Positions 8,636 to 17,785 of a stretch of 64,000 bases of DNA are shown here, piece after piece. Both the position numbers and the translations under genes were made by a program. The notes beneath the pieces were generated by a model. That model was not told the origin of the DNA. It made no database searches and saw nothing but the letters and a program-made list of their open reading frames with translations. Within the stretch, counting starts at the first letter, position 1. Each line of letters starts with the position of its first letter. This DNA is from Flavobacteriales bacterium (GTDB taxonomy: Bacteria > Bacteroidota > Bacteroidia > Flavobacteriales_D > Crocinitomicaceae): the NCBI GenBank assembly GCA_947447525.1, contig CANFJL010000003.1, positions 1 to 64,000 of the forward strand, written 5' to 3'.

Positions 8636-8636
8636 A

Positions 8637-9836
8637 TTACATTGTTCTTCCTGGATAAACTTTCAAGGCTTCTCTAAGACATTCGACCGCATTTCTTAAC
8701 GAATCTTGATTCAATACATAAGCTATACGCGCTTCTTGTTTTCCAGCTCCTGGAGTTGCATAAAATCCATTGGCAGGCGCCATCATTACCGTTTGATTTT
8801 TATATTCAAATGATTCAAGAAGCCACTGACAAAATTTTTCAGCATCATCCACAGGGAATTTAGCAACACAATAAAATGCTCCACTTGGATTTGGACAATA
8901 AACACCTGGAATAGAGTTCAACCCTTCTACCATAATATTTCTTCTCGCAACATATTCAGAAACGACATCCGTAAAGTAACTTTCTGGCGTTTCTAAAGCT
9001 GCTTCAGCAGCAATTTGGTCGATTGTAGGTGGTGATAATCTTGCTTGACCAAATTTAAGCACAGCAGCCATTAATTCTGTGTTTTTTGTAATTAGCGCTC
9101 CAATTCGTGCTCCACACATGGAATATCTCTTGGAAACTGAATCAATCATAATAACATTTTGAGCAATGCTTTCTAAATTCATTACTGAAAAAGGAATAGC
9201 TCCATCATAGCAAAATTGACGGTAAACTTCATCTGCAAACAAAAACAAATTGTGCTTTTTTACTATTTCAGCCAATTGTTCTAATTCTGATTTAGAATAT
9301 AAATAACCTGTTGGATTTCCTGGATTGCATATTACAATACCTCTAGTTTTAGCTGTAATTTTTTGTTCTATTTCCTGAACAGGTGGTAGTGCAAAGCCAT
9401 TCTCAATATTGGCAGTAACAGGAACAACATTAACGCCCGCCATAACTGCGAAACCATTATAATTGGCATAAAAAGGTTCAGGGATGATAACTTCATCTCC
9501 CGGGTCGCATGTAGCCATAAAACCAAAGATTAATGCCTCAGATCCTCCAGTCGTAATAAGTATATCTTCTTTATTTACATTGATTCCGCTTTTCTGATAG
9601 GAGGCAGCTAATTTTGTTCGGTAACTTTCAAATCCAGCGGAGTGACTGTATTCAATAACTTGTTGATCGAAATTATGAATGGCATCTAAAGCTTTTTCTG
9701 GTGTAGCAATATCTGGTTGACCAATATTTAAGTGGTATACAATTTTCCCTTCTTTTTTAGCTTTTTCCGAATAGGGAACTAATTTTCTGATAGGTGATGC
9801 AGGCATTTCAATTGCCTTTGCGGATAATTTAAGCAT
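8637..9836 (-). CDS. Class I PLP-dependent aminotransferase (AspC-like)
   Basis: At 399 residues it has the usual length of fold-type I aminotransferases. Visible marks are NIGQPDIATP near the N-terminus, the CNPGNPTGYLYS loop, FADEVYR with the Asp that contacts the PLP ring, and DSVSKRYSMCGARIGAL with the PLP-binding lysine. It most likely moves amino groups between aspartate or aromatic amino acids and 2-oxoglutarate; the exact substrate cannot be read from sequence. A TAnnTTTG promoter element lies 14 bases before the ATG. Confidence 0.85.
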   Translation of the reverse strand: MLKLSAKAIEMPASPIRKLVPYSEKAKKEGKIVYHLNIGQPDIATPEKALDAIHNFDQQVIEYSHSAGFESYRTKLAASYQKSGINVNKEDILITTGGSEALIFGFMATCDPGDEVIIPEPFYANYNGFAVMAGVNVVPVTANIENGFALPPVQEIEQKITAKTRGIVICNPGNPTGYLYSKSELEQLAEIVKKHNLFLFADEVYRQFCYDGAIPFSVMNLESIAQNVIMIDSVSKRYSMCGARIGALITKNTELMAAVLKFGQARLSPPTIDQIAAEAALETPESYFTDVVSEYVARRNIMVEGLNSIPGVYCPNPSGAFYCVAKFPVDDAEKFCQWLLESFEYKNQTVMMAPANGFYATPGAGKQEARIAYVLNQDSLRNAVECLREALKVYPGRTM

Positions 9837-9850
9837 AGTTTAATTTTTTA

Positions 9851-9858
9851 CAAAAATA
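9851..9858 (-). promoter_or_regulatory. -7 promoter element of the aminotransferase gene
   Basis: On the minus strand this reads TATTTTTG, an exact fit to the Bacteroidota TAnnTTTG element, 14 bases before the ATG at 9836. No clear TTG partner is seen at the usual distance. Confidence 0.5.
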
Positions 9859-9864
9859 AGCATT

Positions 9865-11493
9865 CTATTTTTTTACTTTCTTAGGAATTACTTGATAAAA
9901 TACAAATCCATTCTCTTCTTTAAGTACTTTTAATAGGGGGTAAGCGGATAAATAATTTTCTTTTGAAGTAATTTTTGAAATGAGAACTACATTTTTATCT
10001 GCTGAACCGCTGCAGAGCCAAGCCTCATCAAATCTTTTGATATTCGTGTGCTTCTTTGTCTGCCCGTAAAATAAATGTGCATAAGACTTATATCCTAAAG
10101 GAATGAGATAGACATTTTGTTTGGAATAAGATTCAAAATATCTAATCGCTGCACCTTGTGTAAATTGCTCCACTTTTGGGAGAATGAAAGCTTGTAAGGC
10201 TAAAATTCCAATCGCAATAGAAAAGCAGATGCTCAATAAGGATGATTTTAAATTTTCTTTTCTTGAATATAAGAATGAAATTAGGACACCTACAATAATA
10301 ATTAATCCTGGAATAAAACTATAAGAATCCCAAATAACATTTGCTTTTAAATTGGCCAATGCAAATGGATCATTTATCTTAACCGAATTCAATAATACCT
10401 CTTTGTTCTGCATTAAATAGGGCAGTAGTAAAAGCAAAAAACCTAATAATAACATATAGACTTGAGTGATTTTAATGAATACATTTTTTAATTTATTTTC
10501 AGAAAATTCTTCGAAAAATCTTGCCGCTAAATAACTAAGAGGAAAATAACATAGGGAAGAATAGTGAATGATTTTTGTACTAACAAGAGAAAAAAGTATC
10601 AAGGTAAACCAAAAAAGAATTTGCATCCATAAATCAAAAGAATTTTCCTCCATTTTTCTTCTTTGAATCTGAAAAGCAATAAAAAAGAAGGAAGCGGGAA
10701 AGCAACCAAGTAATAAGAACAATACATGATAATAAATGGGTCCTCCATGTCCTGCGTCTTTGGTTTGAAACAAGCGAACCTGATAGGCAATAAATTCATC
10801 AATAACCTGTCTATTTCCAGTAATATAAAGCATCAAGAACCACAATCCACCGATGGAGAGTGCTGCGAGTGAAAATATAATTAAGTGTTTTATTTTTGGA
10901 AGCTTCTTAAAACGAGAAAGCACCCAATAAAGGCCAACAACACATCCAACAATAAGCAAAGCAACAGGCCCTTTTGTTAACATCGCTAAACCTAAAGAAA
11001 TGCCACCAATTAAATAATAAAACGAAGGATTGTTGCTGGTTGCTGCGAAATAAAAGAAATATAAAGCTCCGACAATTAGAAGATTAAACCAAGGATCTAT
11101 AATTCCGGAATGAAAATATACATTAGGTAAAAACGAACCTAAATAAAAGACAGTCCACCAAAAACCTAAAGATTCATTCTTTATTTTTTTTCCTGCAAAA
11201 TACACAAATAAAGCAGTTGCGATGGCAGCGAGTACATTCGGAAATCGCCCTGAAAAGGCAGAAACTCCAAATATTTTCATCGAAAAAACTTGCATCCAAA
11301 TAAATAGAGGTGGTTTTTCCCAAAAAGGAAGAAAGTCAATTGTTACGGTTGAATAATTATGCGAAAGCATCATTTCTCTTGCACATTCTGCAAAATTGAT
11401 TTCATCCCAATCAAATAAATGAACGCTTCCTAAGAAAGGTAAAAACAACCCGCAGCAAAGTAAAATTATGACTAAGATTGATTTGCTCTTCAT
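9865..11493 (-). CDS. GT39-type (ArnT/PMT-like) membrane glycosyltransferase
   Basis: The 542-residue protein has about a dozen hydrophobic helices. An acidic first periplasmic loop (FDWDEINFAECAREMM, near residues 27-42) matches the catalytic loop of GT39 enzymes, which move sugars from polyprenyl phosphate carriers to lipids or proteins. ArnT-like proteins modify lipid A, but no arn genes are present, so the acceptor is open. The start of the gene overlaps the stop of the preceding PAP2 gene by four bases, and the PAP2 enzyme could recycle the lipid carrier. Confidence 0.8.
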   Translation of the reverse strand: MKSKSILVIILLCCGLFLPFLGSVHLFDWDEINFAECAREMMLSHNYSTVTIDFLPFWEKPPLFIWMQVFSMKIFGVSAFSGRFPNVLAAIATALFVYFAGKKIKNESLGFWWTVFYLGSFLPNVYFHSGIIDPWFNLLIVGALYFFYFAATSNNPSFYYLIGGISLGLAMLTKGPVALLIVGCVVGLYWVLSRFKKLPKIKHLIIFSLAALSIGGLWFLMLYITGNRQVIDEFIAYQVRLFQTKDAGHGGPIYYHVLFLLLGCFPASFFFIAFQIQRRKMEENSFDLWMQILFWFTLILFSLVSTKIIHYSSLCYFPLSYLAARFFEEFSENKLKNVFIKITQVYMLLLGFLLLLLPYLMQNKEVLLNSVKINDPFALANLKANVIWDSYSFIPGLIIIVGVLISFLYSRKENLKSSLLSICFSIAIGILALQAFILPKVEQFTQGAAIRYFESYSKQNVYLIPLGYKSYAHLFYGQTKKHTNIKRFDEAWLCSGSADKNVVLISKITSKENYLSAYPLLKVLKEENGFVFYQVIPKKVKK

Positions 11494-12125
11494 TTGCGCT
11501 TAAATAAGGGGGCTTCTAATTTTTCTAATTTATTTTTAGATAAGCGTAAAATCAAGATGGTGGTAAGATAACCGATTGTCGCTCCTGCTATAACATCAAT
11601 AATAAAATGTTGGGATAGATAAACACGCGTCAAACTAAATAATAAAGCAAAAACAAAACATAAAATTCGTGCTAAATTGGTTTGAGCATGCAGGTAAGCA
11701 AGAATGGTAAAAATAGCAAAACAAGTAGTTGCATGACCAGAGGGAAAACTATTCGAATAATGATAAACAAATCCTTCAATTTTGTGATAAGTAGGCACTT
11801 TATCAAAATAATACATAGGCCTCTTAGCATCTATGAAAATTGTTCGTTTTAAAATTTGAGTAATTATTGAGGATCCTGCATAACTTATAAATAATAGCAA
11901 AGCGCTTCTTTTCTGGAAGAAAATCGCAATTAATATTACGAGTCCAAATGCGAATAAACCATCTCCAACATGGGTCAAAGTGGGTGTGATCTGATCTAAA
12001 AAAGGAGTGTTAAATGAATTTAATTTAGATTGAAAATCTAGTTTATCGGTAAATAGAACTATTGAAATTCCAAAGACCCAAAAAAGACTCATAGCAAACA
12101 GAAAAACAGGAATTGGTTTTTTCAT
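11490..12125 (-). CDS. PAP2-family membrane phosphatase
   Basis: The 211-residue membrane protein has PAP2 motifs: a C1-like segment ending in AKRP, FPSGHAT (C2) and LTRVYLSQHFIIDV (C3) with the catalytic His. The first motif has a longer spacing than K-x6-RP. Several hydrophobic helices surround the motifs. It probably removes phosphate from a lipid phosphate such as undecaprenyl pyrophosphate. The four-base overlap with the following GT39 gene suggests a shared role in carrier-lipid turnover. Confidence 0.85.
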   Translation of the reverse strand: MKKPIPVFLFAMSLFWVFGISIVLFTDKLDFQSKLNSFNTPFLDQITPTLTHVGDGLFAFGLVILIAIFFQKRSALLLFISYAGSSIITQILKRTIFIDAKRPMYYFDKVPTYHKIEGFVYHYSNSFPSGHATTCFAIFTILAYLHAQTNLARILCFVFALLFSLTRVYLSQHFIIDVIAGATIGYLTTILILRLSKNKLEKLEAPLFKRK

Positions 12126-12170
12126 GATGTAAATTTACCAATTGATTTTGGATTGTGACTTTTCTAGGCC

Positions 12171-12734
12171 TTATTGCTTTTGTTTATTTTCATACATCAT
12201 AAAGGTGAATAGAACGGCATCGTAGCTAAAATGTGCTGCTATGGCAAACCATAATCCAAAAGAACCAACGCTATAGGAAATTAGCAAGATAAATGGTAAT
12301 GCAATCAATCCATAGATAGAAAATCTCCAATTAAATGGGTTTAAGTAACCATGAAGTGCAATAAAGAAAATACTTGTGATTACAGGCCCTAGTAGAGGTT
12401 GAATTCCAGATCTGAGAAGTAATTCTTCTCCAAGTCCTGCGCATAAGGAAAGAAAAAGACCTTCCCAAAAATTTAATTTTAATCCCCTAACGAGTATATC
12501 TATTCTTGTGGATACTTTCTCAAATACCTCAGCCTGCATCAATAAATAAGCGATGAAAGCATAATAAAATCCAAATTGCATGCCTAATATAATGTTGGGT
12601 AGCTTAATTTGTTCTAAAGCAAGGAAATTCTCGACACTTGATTTATAAAATAAAGTGAGAATTACATATCCTAAAAGTGGGAAAATGATTAATGTTATTA
12701 GACTCAATAATAGCAATCTTCTTCGAAACGCCAT
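12171..12734 (-). CDS. CPBP-family intramembrane metalloprotease
   Basis: The 187-residue membrane protein has the three CPBP/Abi motifs: EELLLR (EExxxR), FIALH (FxxxH) and AHFSYD (HxxxD/N). Five or six hydrophobic helices are visible. Members cleave within the membrane or act in immunity and protein processing; the target here is unknown. It lies 45 bases upstream of the PAP2 gene and may start the transcript that covers PAP2 and GT39. Confidence 0.8.
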   Translation of the reverse strand: MAFRRRLLLLSLITLIIFPLLGYVILTLFYKSSVENFLALEQIKLPNIILGMQFGFYYAFIAYLLMQAEVFEKVSTRIDILVRGLKLNFWEGLFLSLCAGLGEELLLRSGIQPLLGPVITSIFFIALHGYLNPFNWRFSIYGLIALPFILLISYSVGSFGLWFAIAAHFSYDAVLFTFMMYENKQKQ

Positions 12735-12888
12735 AAATATTCGGAATATGATCGTGAAAGTTAATTAAACCATTTATATTTTAAAAAAATGTGGTTATAT
12801 TTATGCGAACTAAAAATGAACCGCTTATAGACTAAATTTTACTTAACCACCAACACGAATTTAAAGGGTTGGATTTAATAGTAAAAAA

Positions 12889-13485
12889 ATGTCTTTAAAT
12901 CTTTTAGCGGATCATGAACTCATTACACTTTATTTATCAGGAAAAGAACCTGCGTTTGAAACCTTACTTAATAGACATAAAGATCGTGTATACCGATATA
13001 TAGTTTCTAAAGTTCGAGATAGCGATTTGGCCAATGATATTTTTCAAGATGCATTCATGAAGGTAGTCTTCACTTTGAAAAATGGGAATTATAATGAAGA
13101 AGGCAAGTTCTTGCCATGGATCATGCGTATTTCCCATAATTTGATCATTGATTATTTTAGAAAGAATAATAAGGTCCGTTTTCTGTCGGAATCCCGAACA
13201 CTTAACGAAGAATTTACGATATTTCATCGTCTAGCATGTCAGGATAAAAATTATTTACAGGAAACTTGTACGGTAGAATTAGAATCTCAAATGGTGGGCT
13301 TAATAGATCATTTGCCGCGCTTACAAAAAGAAATTGTTTATATGCGCCTTTTTCAAGACATGTCTTTTAAAGATATAGCAGAAATGGAAAATGTAAGTAT
13401 CAATACTGCGCTAGGTAGAATGCGTTATGCCTTAATTAATTTAAGAAAGCTAGTTGAGGACAATGCCATTATTACTGACATATAG
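12889..13485 (+). CDS. ECF RNA polymerase sigma factor
   Basis: The 198-residue protein has a clear region 2 (AFETLLNRHKDRVYRYI, DIFQDAFMKVV, LPWIMRISHNLIIDYFRK) and region 4 helix-turn-helix (MRLFQDMSFKDIAEMENVSINTALGRMRYALINL). This is a standard Bacteroidota ECF sigma factor. No anti-sigma factor or TonB receptor is adjacent, so its signal cannot be read from context. The 154-bp upstream gap holds no clear TAnnTTTG element. Confidence 0.9.
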   Translation: MSLNLLADHELITLYLSGKEPAFETLLNRHKDRVYRYIVSKVRDSDLANDIFQDAFMKVVFTLKNGNYNEEGKFLPWIMRISHNLIIDYFRKNNKVRFLSESRTLNEEFTIFHRLACQDKNYLQETCTVELESQMVGLIDHLPRLQKEIVYMRLFQDMSFKDIAEMENVSINTALGRMRYALINLRKLVEDNAIITDI

Positions 13486-13488
13486 TAA

Positions 13489-13644
13489 TCAAATTATCTT
13501 AAGAACGAGCATCGCTAATGCAAAAAATGCTAGCACGCTCATAAGAAGATTACTCCAATGCGTATAGCCTTTCTTTTTCCAAAAAAGAAAATTGATAATT
13601 CCGAGAAGTAATCCGATAATAAACCCTATCAATAATCGATTCAT
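13489..13644 (-). CDS. Small two-helix membrane protein (51 aa)
   Basis: A 51-residue ORF starts MNRLLIGFIIGLLLG and has two hydrophobic helices (about 3-22 and 33-51) joined by a basic loop (FWKKKGYTHW). Its ATG overlaps the TGA of the upstream DUF1569-like gene in ATGA, the usual sign of coupled translation. It is the last member of the LTA-synthase-like/diacylglycerol-kinase run. I do not recognise it. The overlap and the clean two-helix composition support a real gene. Confidence 0.6.
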   Translation of the reverse strand: MNRLLIGFIIGLLLGIINFLFWKKKGYTHWSNLLMSVLAFFALAMLVLKII

Positions 13645-14096
13645 TCAGCTAATTGGAACTGTTTAAAGTGATGATAGAAATGCTTTTTGTGCATCAACAT
13701 CCATAGATCAAAATCTAAATAGCCGTAAAATGGATGCATGGTTTTTACACCTGGATTGGCTTCAAAAAAATCAATAAAATTAATCCACTCTTCTGTAAAT
13801 TCGTCAATTGCAAGTTCAAGTTCATCGTTTCTTAATTCACGATCAGCTGGAGCGATATCCACCGCAATGTTTTTTGCCATTTCCTTTTCTGAGTATAAAA
13901 ACTCCTGCATTTTAGCAACTTTATCCTCTGGAATTGCCAAGGTGAACAAAGTTGTTCCTTGCGCCATTCTCAGCATTTCGCTTAGATGCTCAACCATTCG
14001 TTGAGAAGACATTTCACCCCAAACAGGTTGTTGTGAAGGTGTTAATTTATTGAGACCTATTAATAGATCTTCAAACGACATTTCAAATGATGACAT
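13641..14096 (-). CDS. DUF1569/DinB-like protein
   Basis: The 151-residue protein has WGEMSSQRMVEHLSEMLRM near residue 26 and MHPFYGYLDFDLWMLMHKKHFYHHFKQ at the C-terminus. This matches the DUF1569/DinB_2 four-helix family, whose His residues can bind a metal. Function is unknown. It sits six bases behind the diacylglycerol kinase gene and overlaps the small membrane gene downstream. Confidence 0.7.
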   Translation of the reverse strand: MSSFEMSFEDLLIGLNKLTPSQQPVWGEMSSQRMVEHLSEMLRMAQGTTLFTLAIPEDKVAKMQEFLYSEKEMAKNIAVDIAPADRELRNDELELAIDEFTEEWINFIDFFEANPGVKTMHPFYGYLDFDLWMLMHKKHFYHHFKQFQLAE

Positions 14097-14102
14097 GATT
14101 CT

Positions 14103-14978
14103 TTATTTTCCGATGAGAATGTGTAAACTTCTAGGGATAACCTTGATTTTCAATTCGCCATTTGTAGTGCTTGGTTCACCATCATAATGCGCAAGTTGCT
14201 GCGTCATACGAATGGTTGCATGATCGAACGATAATACTTCTGTATAAGAACTGTTTTCAGATCGGCCAATGATAAAACGAAGAGCAATACCTGGAAGTCT
14301 CCAGAAAGAAAATGGTTTTAATAAGAAAAGTTCCACTTTACCATCTGTTGCATCAGATTTTGGAGAGAAGATAAAACCATTTCCAAATTCTGAGGTATTT
14401 GCAAGAGTACACAACATAACAGGTAATTTTTTAACTTGCCCGTTAGCATCTATTGAAATATTAATTGGATTGTATCTTAAGAATTCTTTTAGAATTAATT
14501 TCACATAAGTCCAAAGCCCCCTCTTTTTGTGCTCATCAAATTTCTTTGCAATTAGAGCATCAAATCCGTAACCTCCAACGCCTAAAAAGGGTTGATTGTT
14601 AACAAGAACTGTATCCATTGAAATCTCTTTGGATTCGTTGATGCAAATGATAGCTTTCTTAACAGATAAAGGAATGTGCATGTGTCGTGCTAATCCATTT
14701 CCAGATCCAATTGGAATGATGGCCAAAAGAACCTTTGATCCTATAAGGGCTGTACCTACCTCGTGAACAGAACCATCGCCACCAACGGCACAAACAACAT
14801 CAATATTTTTATTTATCGCATCTTTTGCAAGTGCTATAGCGTGACCTTTGTATTCGGTGTATTGGATTTCGTAATCAAATTTTTCAAGGTCTAAATTAGA
14901 GGCAATCAAAGCAGGGAGATCGTCTTTTCTTCGAACTCCAGAAATCGGATTGATAATAAACCAAATTTTCTTTTTCAC
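14103..14978 (-). CDS. Diacylglycerol kinase-family lipid kinase (YegS/DgkB-like)
   Basis: The 291-residue protein shows the DAGK catalytic pattern: NPISG near residue 11, VGGDGSVHEVG near 66, and IPIGSGNGLARH near 92, where GGDG is the ATP-binding signature. A C-terminal domain with YDGEP (YDGE/D motif) follows. It phosphorylates diacylglycerol or a related lipid. Its start overlaps the stop of the upstream LTA-synthase-like gene by four bases. LTA-type synthases release diacylglycerol, so pairing with a kinase that recycles it makes sense. Confidence 0.85.
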   Translation of the reverse strand: MKKKIWFIINPISGVRRKDDLPALIASNLDLEKFDYEIQYTEYKGHAIALAKDAINKNIDVVCAVGGDGSVHEVGTALIGSKVLLAIIPIGSGNGLARHMHIPLSVKKAIICINESKEISMDTVLVNNQPFLGVGGYGFDALIAKKFDEHKKRGLWTYVKLILKEFLRYNPINISIDANGQVKKLPVMLCTLANTSEFGNGFIFSPKSDATDGKVELFLLKPFSFWRLPGIALRFIIGRSENSSYTEVLSFDHATIRMTQQLAHYDGEPSTTNGELKIKVIPRSLHILIGK

Positions 14979-16837
14979 TTGATGCTTGTTTTATTCCTTA
15001 TTAAATCAGATCTATAGCGCTCTATCATTGATTTTAAGCGTAACTGCAATCTAGATTTATTCAAATATAACGATTTATTTTTAAATGATACAATATTTAT
15101 GTCGCTTTTTCGACTCAACAAGAATTGTACCTTTTCTTCATTAAAACTAAGCGTTTGCTCAGATTGTATCAAAAAATAATTTCCGTTCAGATAATTCAAG
15201 GCTTCTCCAGGTGATTTATTTAACGCATTTCCAAAAGAATAATACGGTTTTTTATAGTTTAGAAAGTTTAAAATTGCCGGCATTATATCCATTTGTTGAA
15301 TGATCTTTCTATTTTTTGAAGGTTTAATACTTTCGTCCGGGGTAAAAAATGCTATAGGAATTCGATATTTATCTTTAATATCATTTGCTTTTATATCTAA
15401 TTGTTCTGGTGTATGGTCAGCACAAATTACAAAAAGTGTGTTTTGATACCAGGATGTTTTTTTTGCTTGCTTAAAAAATGCTCTTAAACTATTGTCCGCA
15501 AAAAGAAAAGAAGCATTTATTTGGGATAGTTTACCCATTTCAGTTGTTTTGAATTGATCGGGAATAGCATAAGGATGGTGGGAGGAGGAGGTAAATAGTG
15601 CGCAAATAAACGGTGGATTCAAAGTGCTAATTTTTTTAGCGCACCAAGGATTAAAATAGGCATCTGGGATTCCCCAATGATGATCATCGTGACTTGGAAA
15701 AGGGTATTCATTTTTTCCATAATAGTTTTCAAATCCTAGTCGTTTTGAGAAGGAATCAAAGCGCATAGAACCATTATATGCCCCATGAAAGAATGCGCTA
15801 GAATAACCGATTTTTTTTAAATGAGCGGGTAATCCCACTATTTTATTATTGCAAAAGGCGCTTAAAATATAGGGTGTATTGGTCAAGTTGGGAAGCGACG
15901 CAAAGATAGCAGGTAGTGCTTCAATAGATTGTTTTCCATTCGCCATTCCATTGCAATAGTAAAGTGATTCTAAAAGAAGTGAATCTAAGAATGGTGTTAT
16001 TTTAATGCCGTTTTCTTTTTTAAAGATCATCTTATCTCCAAAACTTTCTAGTAAAATCACGACAACATTTTTACCTTTTTGACTGCCTTCAATTCTAGAT
16101 CCTTGGTGCACTGGGTTGAAATACAACTCGCTTTTTTTTAAACTTATCAATTCCTGCCTCCGAATTTCTTCGCTTTGAATTGTTTTGATGAGAACAAAGG
16201 TTGAATTAAGTATTAATGGAACTTCGTTTGGTTCTGTGTAAGCGTTGGCATCAAGAACGCCTAAAGGTTTGGTTCCAAAACTCCATCTTCCTATTGCAAA
16301 CACGATGATTAATCCAATTACTACATAGAACCATTGGCGCAAATCTGCTTTCTTACTATCGAAAATTTCTTTAAATGGATAAAAATAAAAACCAATTAGA
16401 AGCCAGATAAGGAAAAGTAGGGCGAAATACCAATAATCTATTATGATCAACCAAATCATATTTTTCTCAGGACTTTTTAGTAAGTATAAATACATGTCTA
16501 AACCAGTTCTTTTTTGACTGTATTCAAAAAAAGCAGTATCCCAAATATTACTGAGGAGCAATACTACTAGGTTGATGGTATAAATACATTTTAAGAGCAC
16601 TTGTTTTAGAGTGTTGAGTTGTCTTGGAATTGGTAAAAAATAAAGCGCTATAATAGGCAACATCATGAGTGTTATGCAAGACAAATCAAAAGGAATAAAG
16701 GCGATAGTATCGTTGAACTTTACTTGAAAAAATCGTGCGTTGTAAGCCCAGAAAATCAAATGTAAAAGAATGCTAGAGAGCCATAAAAATAATCCATGCA
16801 GAAGTAGGGGGTTCCAAAGTGAAAAAAATCTTCTCAT
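14975..16837 (-). CDS. LTA synthase-like sulfatase-fold membrane protein
   Basis: About 620 residues from the ATG at 16837: five N-terminal membrane helices, then an extracytoplasmic sulfatase/alkaline-phosphatase domain with LLESFGDK (metal and Thr/Ser region), FHGAYNGSM and CADHTPEQ. This is the layout of LtaS and related phosphoglycerol transferases. Gram-negative homologues modify glycans or lipids with phosphoglycerol or phosphoethanolamine. An in-frame ATG six codons upstream is rejected because a TAAATTTG promoter element lies between the two. Confidence 0.8.
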   Translation of the reverse strand: MRRFFSLWNPLLLHGLFLWLSSILLHLIFWAYNARFFQVKFNDTIAFIPFDLSCITLMMLPIIALYFLPIPRQLNTLKQVLLKCIYTINLVVLLLSNIWDTAFFEYSQKRTGLDMYLYLLKSPEKNMIWLIIIDYWYFALLFLIWLLIGFYFYPFKEIFDSKKADLRQWFYVVIGLIIVFAIGRWSFGTKPLGVLDANAYTEPNEVPLILNSTFVLIKTIQSEEIRRQELISLKKSELYFNPVHQGSRIEGSQKGKNVVVILLESFGDKMIFKKENGIKITPFLDSLLLESLYYCNGMANGKQSIEALPAIFASLPNLTNTPYILSAFCNNKIVGLPAHLKKIGYSSAFFHGAYNGSMRFDSFSKRLGFENYYGKNEYPFPSHDDHHWGIPDAYFNPWCAKKISTLNPPFICALFTSSSHHPYAIPDQFKTTEMGKLSQINASFLFADNSLRAFFKQAKKTSWYQNTLFVICADHTPEQLDIKANDIKDKYRIPIAFFTPDESIKPSKNRKIIQQMDIMPAILNFLNYKKPYYSFGNALNKSPGEALNYLNGNYFLIQSEQTLSFNEEKVQFLLSRKSDINIVSFKNKSLYLNKSRLQLRLKSMIERYRSDLIRNKTSIK

Positions 16838-16842
16838 AGCGT

Positions 16843-16850
16843 CAAATTTA
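16843..16850 (-). promoter_or_regulatory. -7 element deciding the start of the LTA-synthase-like gene
   Basis: On the minus strand this is TAAATTTG, an exact TAnnTTTG match ending five bases before the ATG at 16837. It falls inside the longer in-frame ORF, so the 16837 start is favoured and the transcript would have almost no leader. Confidence 0.55.
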
Positions 16851-16874
16851 TACATTTTTATAGGCTATCATCCT

Positions 16875-16882
16875 TATCTTTG
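16875..16882 (+). promoter_or_regulatory. -7 element of the 16899 gene
   Basis: TATCTTTG, an exact TAnnTTTG match, ends 16 bases before the ATG at 16899. It is back to back with the opposing element at 16843-16850. Confidence 0.55.
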
Positions 16883-16898
16883 TGTTAAATTATTTGTT

Positions 16899-17594
16899 AT
16901 GAAAAAAAAGGATCAAGTAAACCAAAACAGAGAGCAATTAGTAAACTTACTATTAAGTAAAGCTAGTTTAAAACAAGATATTGCTGACGATTGCGAAAAA
17001 GTTTTTGTAATGCTAAAAGATGCGATTAAAAAAGAGCTGTTGGGTTTGCAGGAGAAAATCACAGACAAAAGAGTTCGCTTATCCTTTAAAGAAAAAGGGA
17101 ATTATGAAATTCATGTTTTTGTTGGTAGTGATGTCCTTGTTTTTAGTTTGCACAATAATGTTTTTAGATTGCCTGATGAAAATCCATTATGGGGAACCGC
17201 TTATTTTCAGGCAGATAGTGACCACGGTTATTTTGGGCTTATCAATATCTATAATTTTCTTGCAGAATCATTTCTTCAAAATCGTTTAGATGATATAGGT
17301 TATCTCATTGCACGCATTAAAATAAATAAAGAACGACACTTTATGGTTGAAGGAAATGGGCAATTAGGCGCTCTATTTCGTGACCCTCAGCGCATGGAAA
17401 TCAATGAAGAGTTCATAACATTAATGGTTCAAATGACCTTTCATTATGCGATGTCTCTTGATCTCCTGATTCCTCCATATGCTAATCAGGAGGAGCTTTC
17501 AGTTGCTCAGATTCAGCTCATCGGGGAGGGACTAAGATTGAAGACTGGTAAACAATTAGGCTTCAAAATGAAGCACGAGGATACAGAAATTTAA
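16899..17594 (+). CDS. Conserved hypothetical protein
   Basis: I do not recognise this 231-residue cytoplasmic protein. It starts MKKKDQVNQNREQL. An N-terminal helix is followed by mixed strands (YEIHVFVGSDVLVFSLHNNVF) and a helical C-terminus with MTFHYAMSLDLLIPP. A longer frame opens at 16770, but the TATCTTTG promoter element at 16875-16882 lies within it, so the 16899 start is preferred. It precedes tRNA-Glu and rpsT, which have their own promoter. Confidence 0.7.
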   Translation: MKKKDQVNQNREQLVNLLLSKASLKQDIADDCEKVFVMLKDAIKKELLGLQEKITDKRVRLSFKEKGNYEIHVFVGSDVLVFSLHNNVFRLPDENPLWGTAYFQADSDHGYFGLINIYNFLAESFLQNRLDDIGYLIARIKINKERHFMVEGNGQLGALFRDPQRMEINEEFITLMVQMTFHYAMSLDLLIPPYANQEELSVAQIQLIGEGLRLKTGKQLGFKMKHEDTEI

Positions 17595-17612
17595 TTTTTT
17601 TTTTAATCTTCG

Positions 17613-17643
17613 TTGTTACTTATTGTTTTTCAATGTATATTTG
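17613..17643 (+). promoter_or_regulatory. Promoter of tRNA-Glu
   Basis: TTG at 17613-17615 is followed after 20 bases by TATATTTG at 17636-17643, fitting the Bacteroidota TTG-N17-23-TAnnTTTG consensus. It lies 28 bases before the tRNA gene. Confidence 0.7.
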
Positions 17644-17671
17644 CACTCCCAAATTAAGGGGAAATAACAAT

Positions 17672-17743
17672 GGCCCATTCGTCTAGTGGTTAGGACGCCA
17701 GGTTTTCATCCTGGTAACAGGAGTTCGATTCTCCTATGGGCTA
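17672..17743 (+). tRNA. tRNA-Glu (anticodon TTC)
   Basis: A 72-base cloverleaf: acceptor arms GGCCCAT (17672-17678) and ATGGGCT (17736-17742, one G-T pair), anticodon stem CCAGG/CCTGG around TTTTCAT with anticodon TTC, and T-arm AGGAG-TTCGATT-CTCCT. No CCA is encoded. The discriminator base is A17743. Confidence 0.95.
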
Positions 17744-17785
17744 CTAAGAAAAAAAGTATTATTTTAGTTAAATATTAAATAGATT

